This document shows, one piece after another, positions 26,660 through 34,900 of a stretch of DNA of 53,589 nucleotides. Source of the stretch: a bacterium (GTDB taxonomy: Bacteria; Planctomycetota; Planctomycetia; Isosphaerales; Isosphaeraceae). Each line of letters starts with the position of its first letter. The first letter of the stretch is position 1. The notes beneath the pieces are model-generated. The model saw only the letters and a program-made list of their open reading frames with translations, made no database searches and had not been told where the DNA came from. The position numbers and the translations under genes are program-made. Location: the NCBI GenBank assembly GCA_016125085.1, contig WGMM01000034.1, forward strand, positions 1 to 53,589, written 5' to 3'.

Positions 26660-27843
26660 CAGGGCTGGATCGGGTCCCCGGAACATGCCGAAAGGCCTCG
26701 GCTGGAGAGTGAATTTCGGACCGCGACCACCCGTGCCAGTGCCTGGCGAGGATCGTCGTCGAGCACCGTCAGGTGGCCCATCTTCCGCCCGGTCTTGGGT
26801 TCGGCTTTGCCGTAAAGGTGAAGCTTGACGCCACGATCGTTCGCCAGAGCGCCGGCCCAGTCAGGATCGCCCCCGGCCCAGACATCGCCCAGAAGGTTCG
26901 CCATGCACGCAGGCTTATCGGCCCCGGTGTCGCCGACGCTCATGCCCGCCAGAATTCGGGCCTGCTGCTCGAACTGGCTCGTCGTGGCGCCTTCGATCGT
27001 CCAGTGCCCGGAATTGTGGGGCCGGGGGGCGAGTTCGTTGACGACCAGATCGCCGTCGCCCGTCAGAAAAAGTTCGACGGTCATCAGTCCGACGTGGTCG
27101 AGGGCTTCGACGACTTTGCGGGCGATCCCGCGCGCTTCGACGGTCGTAACCGGTCCGAAGGGGGCAGGATGGATCGTCCAGTCCAGGATATGGTTCGTGT
27201 GGTGGTTCCACATCGGCCCGTAATAGGCCAGATTGCCATGAATGTCGCGGGCGGCGATGATCGAAAGCTCGGCGTGAAACGGCACGACCGACTCCGCAAC
27301 GCATGGCCTTCGGCCGAGCTTTGCCCAGGCTTCGGCCAGGGCTGGGGCTTCATGCACTTTCGTCTGCCCTTTGCCGTCGTAACCTTCCGAGGCTGTTTTC
27401 AGTATCATCGGAAAGCCGACTTCGACTGCGACTCCGGCTAGATCCCGTTCCGAACGGACGACTCCCCAGCGGGGCAGGGGAACACCGAGTGAGCTGAGGA
27501 ACCGTTTTTCTCGAATCCGGTTCTGGCTGACCCAGAGGCCCTGCCACCCCGGGCGAGTGAGCACCCCGTGCTTTTGCAGCCGGAACAGGGCACGCGCCGG
27601 CACGTTTTCGAATTCGACCGTCACGTGGCTGCAAAGGCTGGCCAGGGCGTCGATTGCGGCGGGGTCGTCCCACCGGCCGAGGATCGGCTGTGCGCCCACC
27701 TGAGCCGCCGGGCAGTCGGGATCCGGGTCAAGAACCGCAACGCGAAAGCCCATGCTCATCGAAGCTTGCGTGAACATGCGGCCCAGCTGGCCGCCGCCGA
27801 TGAGTCCGAGCCGGTCGCCTGGTCGGGCAGTTACGCCTTGCAT
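26659..27843 (-). CDS. purK: N5-carboxyaminoimidazole ribonucleotide synthase
   Basis: At 394 residues it matches PurK, the ATP-grasp enzyme that carboxylates AIR with bicarbonate and ATP to N5-CAIR in purine synthesis. The N-terminus has G-L-I-G-G-G-Q-L-G-R-M near residue 15. The ATP-grasp core has P-M-I-L-K-T-A-S-E-G-Y-D-G-K-G-Q near 143, and E-L-A-P-R-P-H-N-S-G-H-W-T near 270 is the metal and substrate signature. It starts 4 nt after the purE stop, so the two are translated together, and its own stop overlaps the start of the bat fusion. The presence of purK implies that the neighbouring PurE is the class I mutase. Confidence 0.96.
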   Translation of the reverse strand: MQGVTARPGDRLGLIGGGQLGRMFTQASMSMGFRVAVLDPDPDCPAAQVGAQPILGRWDDPAAIDALASLCSHVTVEFENVPARALFRLQKHGVLTRPGWQGLWVSQNRIREKRFLSSLGVPLPRWGVVRSERDLAGVAVEVGFPMILKTASEGYDGKGQTKVHEAPALAEAWAKLGRRPCVAESVVPFHAELSIIAARDIHGNLAYYGPMWNHHTNHILDWTIHPAPFGPVTTVEARGIARKVVEALDHVGLMTVELFLTGDGDLVVNELAPRPHNSGHWTIEGATTSQFEQQARILAGMSVGDTGADKPACMANLLGDVWAGGDPDWAGALANDRGVKLHLYGKAEPKTGRKMGHLTVLDDDPRQALARVVAVRNSLSSRGLSACSGDPIQP

Positions 27844-27847
27844 CGGT

Positions 27848-28387
27848 TCATCTCGCGACCGGGGCGGTATCGACGGGCACGGGGTCGTGCGGAACTTCAG
27901 CCGTCTGGCTTTGCCGAAACGCGATCAGGGCCTTGCGAACCGATTCGTCCGTCAGTGCGACGATCGATGCCGCGAGGATGCCGGCATTCGAAGCGCCCGA
28001 TTCGCCGATCGCGAGCGTGCCGACGGGCACGCCCTTCGGCATCTGCACGATGGAATAAAGCGAATCGATGCCTTTCATCGCCCGGCTTTCCACCGGTACG
28101 CCCAGGACCGGCAGCCACGTGAGTGCGGCAACCATCCCGGGCAAGTGAGCGGCACCGCCGGCACCGGCGATGATGACCTTCAGGCCACGATCCGCTGCCG
28201 TGCGGGCATATTCGAACATGCGTTCGGGTGTGCGGTGAGCCGAAACGACTTTCGCTTCGAACGGAACGCCCAGCTTTTCGAGCATTTCGGCCGCCCGGCT
28301 CATTGTCGGCCAGTCCGAGGTCGACCCCATAATCAGGCCGACGAGGGGCGAACGAGTGTCGGATTTGTCCTGCCGGGGCATCGTCAT
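27848..28387 (-). CDS. purE: 5-(carboxyamino)imidazole ribonucleotide mutase
   Basis: PurE converts N5-CAIR to CAIR, the step after PurK. G-S-T-S-D-W-P-T-M near residue 17, S-A-H-R-T-P-E-R-M and A-G-A-G-G-A-A-H-L-P-G-M are the substrate and catalytic-His motifs. The frame is open to a TTG at 28408, but that codon lies only 2 nt past the T-run of a terminator. The ATG at 28387 gives a normal 179 residues; ATG 28381 is also possible. No clear ribosome site is present. The gap from the terminator to the start is too short for a separate promoter, so expression must come through the tRNA-Leu unit or from a promoter within it. Confidence 0.94.
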   Translation of the reverse strand: MTMPRQDKSDTRSPLVGLIMGSTSDWPTMSRAAEMLEKLGVPFEAKVVSAHRTPERMFEYARTAADRGLKVIIAGAGGAAHLPGMVAALTWLPVLGVPVESRAMKGIDSLYSIVQMPKGVPVGTLAIGESGASNAGILAASIVALTDESVRKALIAFRQSQTAEVPHDPVPVDTAPVAR

Positions 28388-28409
28388 CCGATGTGGTCCG
28401 AAGGTCAAG

Positions 28410-28439
28410 AAAAAAGCGGCCGCTGAGGGTCAGGGCCGC
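28410..28439 (-). terminator. intrinsic terminator/attenuator between tRNA-Leu and purE
   Basis: On the minus strand GCGGCC (28439-28434) pairs with GGCCGC (28421-28416), followed by six T (28415-28410). It follows the tRNA 3' end by 12 nt and precedes the purE ATG by 22 nt. The stem is short but GC-only. Confidence 0.75.
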
Positions 28440-28451
28440 GACGTATCACAA

Positions 28452-28534
28452 TACCGAAGGTGGGACTCGAACCCACACGCCCTTGCGGGCACCGGATTTT
28501 GAATCCGGCGCGTCTGCCATTCCGCCACTTCGGC
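28452..28534 (-). tRNA. tRNA-Leu (anticodon CAA)
   Basis: On the minus strand GCCGAAG begins the acceptor stem and CTTCGGT closes it. The anticodon loop T-T-C-A-A-A-A between CCGGA and TCCGG carries CAA, reading UUG codons. A long variable arm (TGCCCGCAAGGGCG) marks the type II class of leucine tRNAs, and GTGGGTTCGAGTCCCAC forms the T arm. CCA is not encoded after the discriminator A. A strong promoter and a terminator flank it. Confidence 0.96.
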
Positions 28535-28550
28535 TCATACCACGATCCGA

Positions 28551-28578
28551 ATCATACCCGAATCGTTCCCGATGTCAA
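28551..28578 (-). promoter_or_regulatory. sigma70-type promoter of tRNA-Leu
   Basis: On the minus strand a perfect TTGACA (28578-28573), a 16-nt spacer and TATGAT (28556-28551) place the start about 10 nt before the mature tRNA 5' end. It shows that ordinary sigma70 consensus promoters are used in this genome. Confidence 0.85.
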
Positions 28579-28637
28579 CGTTCGGGACGGGACCAGGGTA
28601 CGATGCGGGTGGAATATCGTAGTTTCGGGCGATCGAT

Positions 28638-29645
28638 TCAACGGTCGATGACCGAAGCGATCTTGCCGCAGTCGACGATGATCTGCTGGAACACGGCGGG
28701 CGTGATCGTCTGCGATCCGTCGGACATCGCCTTGCGCGGATCCTCGTGAACCTCAAGAATCAAACCGTCCGCACCGGCGGCGACCGATGCCTTGCACATC
28801 GCGGGCACCAGCGATGCCTTGCCCGTGCCGTGCGAAGGATCGACGATGACCGGAAGGTGCGTTTTCTGCTTGAGATACGGCACAGTCGTCAGCGGCAGCG
28901 TGAAGCGGGTGTGATCTTCGAACGTCCGGATGCCACGTTCGCACAGGATGACGTTCGGGTTGCCCCGATCCAGGATGTATTCGGCCGCCAGCAGGAATTC
29001 GTCCATCGTGGCACTCATGCCACGTTTCAGCAGGGCTGGCTTGCCCGATTCGCCCACGGCCTGCAGCAACTGATAGTTCTGCATGTTCCGAGCGCCGATC
29101 TGAAGTACGTCGGCGTATTCGGCGACCATCGGAACGTGTTCAGGGGCCATGACTTCCGTCACGATGGCAAGGCCTGTGGCGTCGCGTGCCTCGGCCAGCA
29201 TCTTAAGGCCTTCCAGCTTATGCCCCTGGAAGCTGTAGGGGCTCGTGCGGGGCTTGAACGCACCGCCACGCAGGGCATGGGCACCCAGGGCCTTGAGCGT
29301 TTTCGCGATCGAGATGATCTGCTCGCGGCTTTCGACCGAGCAGGGGCCGGCGATCATGGCGATCGGCTTGCCCCCGATCGTCAGGCCACGTGTTTGAACG
29401 ACGGTCGGCTCGACCCGAAGTTCGCGGCTCGCACGTTTGTAGGGGTCCATAATCGGCAGAACTTTCTCGACGCCGGGCATCGGCTCCAGAGCCTCGACCA
29501 AACCGGGACGTTCCTCGCCGATCGCCGCAACGACCGTCTGGTGAGTGCCGTGAATGACTTGGGGGGTGAGCCCCAATTCCTTGACGCGCTGAACGACGTT
29601 CTCGATCTGCTCCTCACCGATCTCGCTTTGCATCACCACGATCAT
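28638..29645 (-). CDS. aroF: 3-deoxy-7-phosphoheptulonate (DAHP) synthase, type I-beta with N-terminal regulatory domain
   Basis: The 335-residue enzyme condenses phosphoenolpyruvate and erythrose 4-phosphate, the first step of the shikimate pathway to aromatic amino acids. Residues 1-70 form a ferredoxin/ACT-like domain; in the Thermotoga-type enzymes this part mediates feedback inhibition by tyrosine. The barrel has M-I-A-G-P-C-S-V-E near residue 97, G-A-F-K-P-R-T-S-P-Y-S-F-Q-G near 136, and V-D-P-S-H-G-T-G-K near 277 for metal and phosphate binding. The start follows GAGAGGAG on the minus strand. About 150 nt further upstream is a leader peptide and attenuator-like RNA (29681-29795), so transcription is probably also regulated by amino acid supply. 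Confidence 0.95.
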   Translation of the reverse strand: MIVVMQSEIGEEQIENVVQRVKELGLTPQVIHGTHQTVVAAIGEERPGLVEALEPMPGVEKVLPIMDPYKRASRELRVEPTVVQTRGLTIGGKPIAMIAGPCSVESREQIISIAKTLKALGAHALRGGAFKPRTSPYSFQGHKLEGLKMLAEARDATGLAIVTEVMAPEHVPMVAEYADVLQIGARNMQNYQLLQAVGESGKPALLKRGMSATMDEFLLAAEYILDRGNPNVILCERGIRTFEDHTRFTLPLTTVPYLKQKTHLPVIVDPSHGTGKASLVPAMCKASVAAGADGLILEVHEDPRKAMSDGSQTITPAVFQQIIVDCGKIASVIDR

Positions 29646-29680
29646 CGCTCACGTCACTCCTCTCGGTTGCCCCTGGCTCG

Positions 29681-29718
29681 AAAAATCAGGGCGGACCCGA
29701 AACGTATCAGGCCCGCCC
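29681..29718 (-). terminator. terminator hairpin in the aroF leader (segments 3:4)
   Basis: On the minus strand GGGCGGGCCTGA (29718-29707) pairs with TCGGGTCCGCCC (29700-29689), twelve pairs including two G-U, across a 6-nt loop. TGA and five T (29685-29681) follow. It lies between the leader ORF and aroF, 36 nt before the aroF start, so it must be conditionally bypassed for aroF to be made from the upstream promoter. Confidence 0.8.
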
Positions 29719-29738
29719 ATCGATAAGTTGTGGCCGCC

Positions 29739-29755
29739 CGACGGGCAACCCGTCG
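29739..29755 (-). promoter_or_regulatory. anti-antiterminator hairpin (segments 1:2) of the aroF attenuator
   Basis: On the minus strand CGACGGG (29755-29749), loop TTG and CCCGTCG (29745-29739) form a perfect 7-bp stem just after the leader stop codon. The overlapping GCCCGTC (29746-29740) can instead pair with GGCGGGC (29717-29711) in the left arm of the terminator, seven pairs with one G-U. The two folds are mutually exclusive. Confidence 0.65.
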
Positions 29756-29762
29756 ACCGCCC

Positions 29763-29795
29763 TTAAGGCAGCCACCTCTGGTTATCGTGATTCAC
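29763..29795 (-). CDS. 10-residue leader peptide with Trp, upstream of aroF
   Basis: A GTG at 29795, with a perfect GGAGG (29807-29803) 7 nt before it, opens a 10-codon frame encoding M-N-H-D-N-Q-R-W-L-P and ending in TAA. The stop lies 7 nt before the first attenuator stem. Its single Trp (codon 8) sits where a stalled ribosome would cover the foot of segment 1. Aromatic leader peptides regulate DAHP synthase genes in some other bacteria, for example a Phe-rich one in Corynebacterium. One Trp codon is few for classical attenuation, so the sensing signal could also be slow termination at Pro-stop or another effector. The peptide itself probably has no function beyond being translated. Confidence 0.6.
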   Translation of the reverse strand: MNHDNQRWLP

Positions 29796-29900
29796 TCGAT
29801 CACCTCCCTTCGTTCCACGTTCGCTCTTCGCCACTGGAGTCCAGCCTCGTGTGGTTCGGAGAAATCGTCCGTCGCGTTACGTAGGACGCGACACAATCCG

Positions 29901-29939
29901 CGAGAAAGGGAGAACTTTCTCGTGGCTTTATTCAGTATA
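29901..29939 (-). promoter_or_regulatory. aroF promoter -10 and 5' hairpin of the leader RNA
   Basis: On the minus strand TATACT (29939-29934) is a good -10 with only a poor -35 (TTGATG 19 nt upstream). CGAGAAAG and CTTTCTCG (29922-29901) form a perfect 8-bp stem with a 6-nt loop very near the RNA 5' end. Some of the promoter lies in the end of the HD hydrolase gene. Confidence 0.5.
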
Positions 29940-29960
29940 ACCGCTCGGACGGGCCGGTCA

Positions 29961-30593
29961 TCAAGTCCAATCCGAATCACCGAATTCTGCGGCGACTTTT
30001 AAGCCCGTTCGTGCCAGGTTTTCAGCGATTCGCTCAATCGAAACCGCGACAGCCGCAGTCAATTCCCGAATGCCGGGCTCGTCGCCCCGGCATGCCGCCA
30101 GCCTCCGGCGATGATATTCCAGATAATCGCCAGGCGAAGCGTTGAAAGCCGCCCAGAAGCCGGGTTCACCCAGCTTCCCGTCGTCCAGAACGGACTCCAG
30201 ATTCTGCCGCTGATCCGCCAGAGCTACGCCGCGAACATTCCTGCCGGAATGACGCAAGTGCCTGATATGATCACGCTTGCGGTCGATCCATGGACGTTTT
30301 TGTCCAGATTCGGTCCGCTTCTTTTCCGTCAGGGCCTGGACGATCTCCAGAACCTCACGGCCGAATCGTTCCGAAATCGTGTCCGGCGGAATCGCGGTGT
30401 CTTCGAGAATGTCGTGCAGCAAGCCCGCGATCACGACCGGTTCGTCGAAGCCAAGGCGTTCCAGGTTCGCCGCAACTTCAACGCAGTGAATGACGTAAGG
30501 CAATCCGGTGCTTTTTCGAGTCTGGCCGGAATGCCAACGGAATGCCATGGCCAGAGCTTCGGCCCAACGACGATCCGCGAATGGTTCGATCAT
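29961..30593 (-). CDS. SpoT/Mesh1-like HD-domain hydrolase
   Basis: The 210-residue protein has the metal-site set of the SpoT HD family: H-S-G-Q-T-R-K (residue 21), P-Y-V-I-H (about 32-36), L-L-H-D-I-L-E-D-T (HD and ED motifs about 60-66) and A-D-Q-R-Q-N-L (about 125-131). Proteins with only this domain include small alarmone hydrolases that split pyrophosphate from (p)ppGpp. No synthetase, TGS or ACT domain is present. The start overlaps the stop of the upstream alpha/beta hydrolase gene as ATGA, so the two are cotranslated. The end lies close to the aroF promoter. A (p)ppGpp substrate is a good guess but not proven, since related HD proteins act on other nucleotides. Confidence 0.78.
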   Translation of the reverse strand: MIEPFADRRWAEALAMAFRWHSGQTRKSTGLPYVIHCVEVAANLERLGFDEPVVIAGLLHDILEDTAIPPDTISERFGREVLEIVQALTEKKRTESGQKRPWIDRKRDHIRHLRHSGRNVRGVALADQRQNLESVLDDGKLGEPGFWAAFNASPGDYLEYHRRRLAACRGDEPGIRELTAAVAVSIERIAENLARTGLKVAAEFGDSDWT

Positions 30594-31501
30594 TCCGAAA
30601 GGACCCTGCGGCGCGAAGTGTCGCTTGACTGGCGGATTACCCTCGCGACCGCTTGAGCGTACTGGACGGGGTGAGTCAGAACGCCGAGATGCCCGGTTCC
30701 GGGAATCGCAGTCACGTCAGCACCGATCGATTCCGCGAGACGAACCTGAGAGTGAACGGGGACGACCGAATCCCGTTCCCCAGCCAGAAGCGTCAATGAG
30801 ACGGAATGCTCGACGCTGCCAAGTTCCGCTTTCGCCTCGGTCATCCATTCCATACGCTTCGAAAGAGCCGCGGGCGAAGTTCGAGAGAACGCGGCGACGG
30901 CTTGCCGGTACGCCGGGCCTGATTCGAATCCGCTACCCAATGCGGTCTTGACAAGTGCCGCGATGATCGGGTCGTTCGAATCGAAACTCTTCGATCGTTT
31001 GAGATTGCGCAAAAATACATCTGCCGGGCGGTGAGAGTCGCAAAGCCCGGCACCTGTCAGAATCAGTCGACTGACGTGGGGCAGATTGCCCCTGGTGAGC
31101 GAATGCAAAGCGACCCAGGCACCGAACGAATGCCCCAGGACGGTCAGATTGCGCTCACGTGTCGCGTGTATGACTTCTTCAAGGATCGATTGGGGGCGGA
31201 ATACGTTACGCAGACCCGCCGGTTCAACGAAACCAGCGTCGCCAGACCAGTCGAACCAGTGGACGCGAAACGACTTCGCCAATTCGAAGATGAGAGGAGA
31301 AATCGCATCGGAACCGCCCCACAACCCCGGGGCGATGAGCAGCGGACTCCCAGTGCCGGCGACATGACACTGGACATTGCCGTAAGGGGTCAATCGCCAG
31401 TGCGAACGCTCGGGGAGGAGCTTGGGAAATTCGTAAGAACCGCGAGATTCGCGGAGAAGTCCGGTTCTTGTGCCGAGAGCCGTCAGGAATTCGAATGACA
31501 T
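30590..31501 (-). CDS. alpha/beta-hydrolase fold protein
   Basis: From the ATG at 31501 the protein has 303 residues; the frame continues to 31564, and the choice rests on AGGAAGCACAGCAGG upstream and on typical length. The hydrolase landmarks are G-L-W-G-G near the oxyanion loop, the nucleophile elbow G-H-S-F-G-A-W near residue 125, the acid in G-E-R-D-S-V-V-P and the His in G-T-G-H-L-G. The family includes esterases, lipases and haloperoxidase-like enzymes, and substrate is not evident. No signal peptide is visible. Translation is coupled to the HD hydrolase through an ATGA overlap. It is divergent from the sigma54 activator gene, sharing an intergenic region with repeated TGTCGAWW motifs. 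Confidence 0.8.
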   Translation of the reverse strand: MSFEFLTALGTRTGLLRESRGSYEFPKLLPERSHWRLTPYGNVQCHVAGTGSPLLIAPGLWGGSDAISPLIFELAKSFRVHWFDWSGDAGFVEPAGLRNVFRPQSILEEVIHATRERNLTVLGHSFGAWVALHSLTRGNLPHVSRLILTGAGLCDSHRPADVFLRNLKRSKSFDSNDPIIAALVKTALGSGFESGPAYRQAVAAFSRTSPAALSKRMEWMTEAKAELGSVEHSVSLTLLAGERDSVVPVHSQVRLAESIGADVTAIPGTGHLGVLTHPVQYAQAVARVIRQSSDTSRRRVLSE

Positions 31502-31968
31502 CCTGCTGTGCTTCCTGAATCGCTCGTTGATATCGGTTCGGATCGAGAGCATTCGGATCGGCAAAACGAATCCGTCAGATTTGCTTCGGAGTCGAATGCG
31601 GGGGATTGATTGTCATGCAAGTCCTGTGCCGAAGATTTGGAGAAGATGATATGTTACGGGTTTCGACGGCACGGGGTGTCGAAAGGGATGTCGAAATTCG
31701 GCGGGGAGGGTGATTCGGGTGTCGAAAACTGTCGATAGCGGGTGTCGTCGGAAGGTGAGCGTGTGCTGTATCGGGCATATCTTGTTGTTTGTGAAGAGAT
31801 TGTTGCGATCTGGGCGGATTTTTCTGATAGACACAGGCCGGCGGTCTGATCAGAGTGACGAGAATTGTCGAATCCTGGGCGTTGACGACTGACGGCGGAT
31901 CGTGGTTTAATCTTTCGACAGTAATCGACAGCTTTTCGGCCTTTATCGACACCAAGAGATTGCCCCTG
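31502..31968. other. divergent regulatory region with TGTCGAWW motif cluster
   Basis: The region separates the hydrolase and sigma54-activator genes. TGTCGA followed by two A/T bases occurs on the plus strand at 31677, 31689, 31720, 31730 and 31866 and inverted (WWTCGACA) at 31913, 31923 and 31944. The first four lie toward the hydrolase start; the last four flank the activator promoter. Open frames across it look non-coding. No -24/-12 sigma54 promoter is apparent. Confidence 0.6.
31882..31911 (+). promoter_or_regulatory. predicted promoter of the sigma54-activator gene
   Basis: TTGACG (31882-31887), an 18-nt spacer and TTTAAT (31906-31911) precede the ATG at 31969 by about 50 nt of leader. 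TGTCGAAT lies just upstream at 31866 and TTTCGACA right after the -10 at 31913, in a position to influence the promoter. Confidence 0.5.
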
Positions 31969-34900
31969 ATGCATTGGCTTCGTGATCTCCGAAGAACGAA
32001 CGAAACCCAACTTCGAAGGATCGTTTCCTGGTTCGTCGGGATTGCCGTCGTCGGTGTTCTGGTTTACTCCCTCAGCGTCTTGTCTCTGATCGCCTATTCC
32101 GGTGATATTGGCCTTCGATTCGTACTTGGAACGATGATCCGGGACAGGATCGAAACTGGCGATTATGACTGGCAACCGACGATGCCCGAAGTCGGTGCGA
32201 GCGTAACGCGAATCGGCAGCAATCGGGTCCGCCATTTTCCTGATCTCGTTCAGGCATTGAGAGATCTGAAACTTGGCGAGAGAGTGAGTGTCGGATGGGT
32301 CGATCCTTCCGGTCGCTCCCAGGAATCTCAAGTCGTCGTAAGACGCCGCCCTTTCTGGACTTATTCGACTTCAATCGTCTGGTTCGTTCAGGAGTTGTTC
32401 ATTTTTGCGATCGGTGCACGTGTTTTCTGGCGGCGGCCTCGCGATCCGAGCGCCGTGGTCTTCTTTCTCATTTGCGTCCTCACGTATGGCGCCTTCATGG
32501 GTGGATATCACTGGACCGAAATCGTCATCTCGCGTGTGCTGATTCATATCTTCACGGCATGTGCGGTTTTTCTGCCCTGGGCGAACCTGCACTTTTATCT
32601 GATCTTTCCGATGGAGGCCCCGGTCTATTCCCGTCATAAGCGGGCGATCGTGACCGCCCTTTATGCGATTCCGACGGTCATGGTGCTTCTTCTCACCGGT
32701 GCGATGGTCTGGCTGCGATACGCCCGCTTCGGATCGGTCGATCAGGTTCTGCTGGCTTCGGTTTGCCTCAAATGGCTGGCTCTCTCGGCCGTCGGCATCT
32801 CGGCCCTGATCTATACCCTCTGCGTGATCTGCCTTTACGCCGGTTACAAGCGTGCCCGTTCGAACAGCCAGACGGGGCAGATTCAGTGGATCCTTCTGGC
32901 GTCGATCCTGTCGATGCCGCTGATCGCATATGTGCTTTATCAGGCGGCGCTGGATTCGAGCATTCTGGGGCGGGGTGGTGCGGCCTGGCCGATGTTCGTC
33001 GTTTCCCTTCTGTTCACGACGGCTTATGCCTTCAGCATTACCCGATATCGGCTTCTTCAGGCGGACAGGCTTCTCAATCGTGGCGTGCTTTATCTCGCGG
33101 TGTCCGTCGGGGCCGGGCTCGTCTATTCGTTTCTTCTCGTCGTCGGCGGTCTGTTTATCGGTGACCGGCTCAGGTCGGGCGAAAACTCGTTCGAAATCAT
33201 CGCTGCGGCAGGCACCGCGCTCGTTCTGCTCGTCGCGTCCGGAGCGCTTCGGGAACAATTTCACAAAGCGATCGACCGGCGGTTTTTCCGAGAAAAGTAC
33301 AAGTTCGACAAGGCCGTGCGGCAGATCGAAGTGGCCTTCGAAAGTCTGATGGATCGAAGCACTCTTTCGCGCAGGCTCCTGCAGGCGACGAGTGAAGCGA
33401 TCCGGTCCGACTGGGGCTCGATTTACCTTTCGGATCAGCCGGACGGCATCATGCGGCTGCAGGCATCGTTCGGCCCTGAGCCGGAATCGGGCCGGATCGA
33501 ACGGGAAAGTCCGCTTGTCGCGTATCTGGGCCGCCATGGAATATTGTCTCTTGACGATCCGGCGAGTCCGGGCGACAGCGATTCCGCCGCTGCGAAAGAC
33601 GTCATGATTTCGCAGGGAGCCGAAATCGCAGTCGGCCTGGAGGCTTCCGGGCGTCTGGCCGGATTCATGCTGATCGGTCCGAAGCCGAGCGGATTGCCCT
33701 ACGAACCGGAAGAATCGGCATTTCTTCGCGCGCTCGGGTCGGTGGCCGGCCTGGGGCTGCACTCTGTCGAAATGCAGACGACGCTCGAAGCGGCGAATCG
33801 TGAGCTGCGCGACAAGGTCGAAAAAATCGCCGAACAACAACGGCGAATTCTTGTGCTTCAGGATCAATTGGCCCGGAAAGGACTTGCGATCACGGGTGAT
33901 GATGAGTCGCTGGTCGAAATGCCTGATAATGCGCACTTGGCCGCAGGCACTCACCGGAGTCCTGACCCAGCCGACGCTTTCGCGAGTATCGTCGGTTCCA
34001 GCCAGCCGATTCGTGACATGATCCATCAGGCCAGAAAAGTGGCCGACATGCCCTCGGCCGTGATGATCCGGGGCGAAAGCGGCACGGGCAAGGAACTTCT
34101 GGCCCGGGCGATTCACCGTTCATCGGTACGTTCGGATCACGCTTTCGTGCCCGTGCACTGCGCCAGTCTTTCCGGGTCGCTGCTCGAATCGGAACTTTTC
34201 GGCCACGTCAAAGGGGCGTTCACGGGGGCCGACCGGGACCGGATCGGCCGGTTCGAGCAGGCCGACGGAGGCACGATCTTCCTCGACGAAGTCGGCGACA
34301 TTCCGCTGGAAACCCAGATCAAGCTCCTGCGAGTGCTTCAGGAAAAAACCTTCGAACGGGTGGGAAGTTCTGCCAGCGTGCGAGTCGACGTGCGGGTCAT
34401 CGCCGCCACTCACCGAGACCTGGAGGCCATGATTCGCGACGGCCGATTCCGTGAAGACCTCTATTATCGCCTGAACGTGATCAGCCTTCGAACGCCTCCG
34501 CTGCGAGAACGTAAGGAAGACATCTTCACTCTGGCTCTCCACTTTATGGAACATTGCTCCGTGAAGCTTAAGAAGCCGGTTTCGAAAATCGCCAACGACG
34601 CCGTCGAAGCGCTCATGGCTTTTGACTGGCCTGGCAATATTCGTGAGCTGGAAAACTGCCTGGAACGGGCCATGGTGCTGACGGACGCAGACACGATCCG
34701 CACGGTCGACCTGCCTGCCGAAATTCATGCGTTCTCCGGTTCCCGGCGCTCCGGAATTCGATCCGGTGCCGAGGACCGTCGTGTACGATCCCGATCGCGC
34801 CCGGACGGATTCCGGTCAACCTGGGCACCGCCGGAATCGGATGTGGGACAGCCGATGCGCTCGGCGAACTCCCGGTCGAATTCAGCTACGCAAACACCGG

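Noticed and set aside
31677..31911. A sigma54 (-24/-12) promoter near the activator gene
   Set aside because: I looked for GG-N10-GC type sites such as TGGCAC-N5-TTGC and found none convincing; a sigma70-like TTGACG/TTTAAT is present instead.
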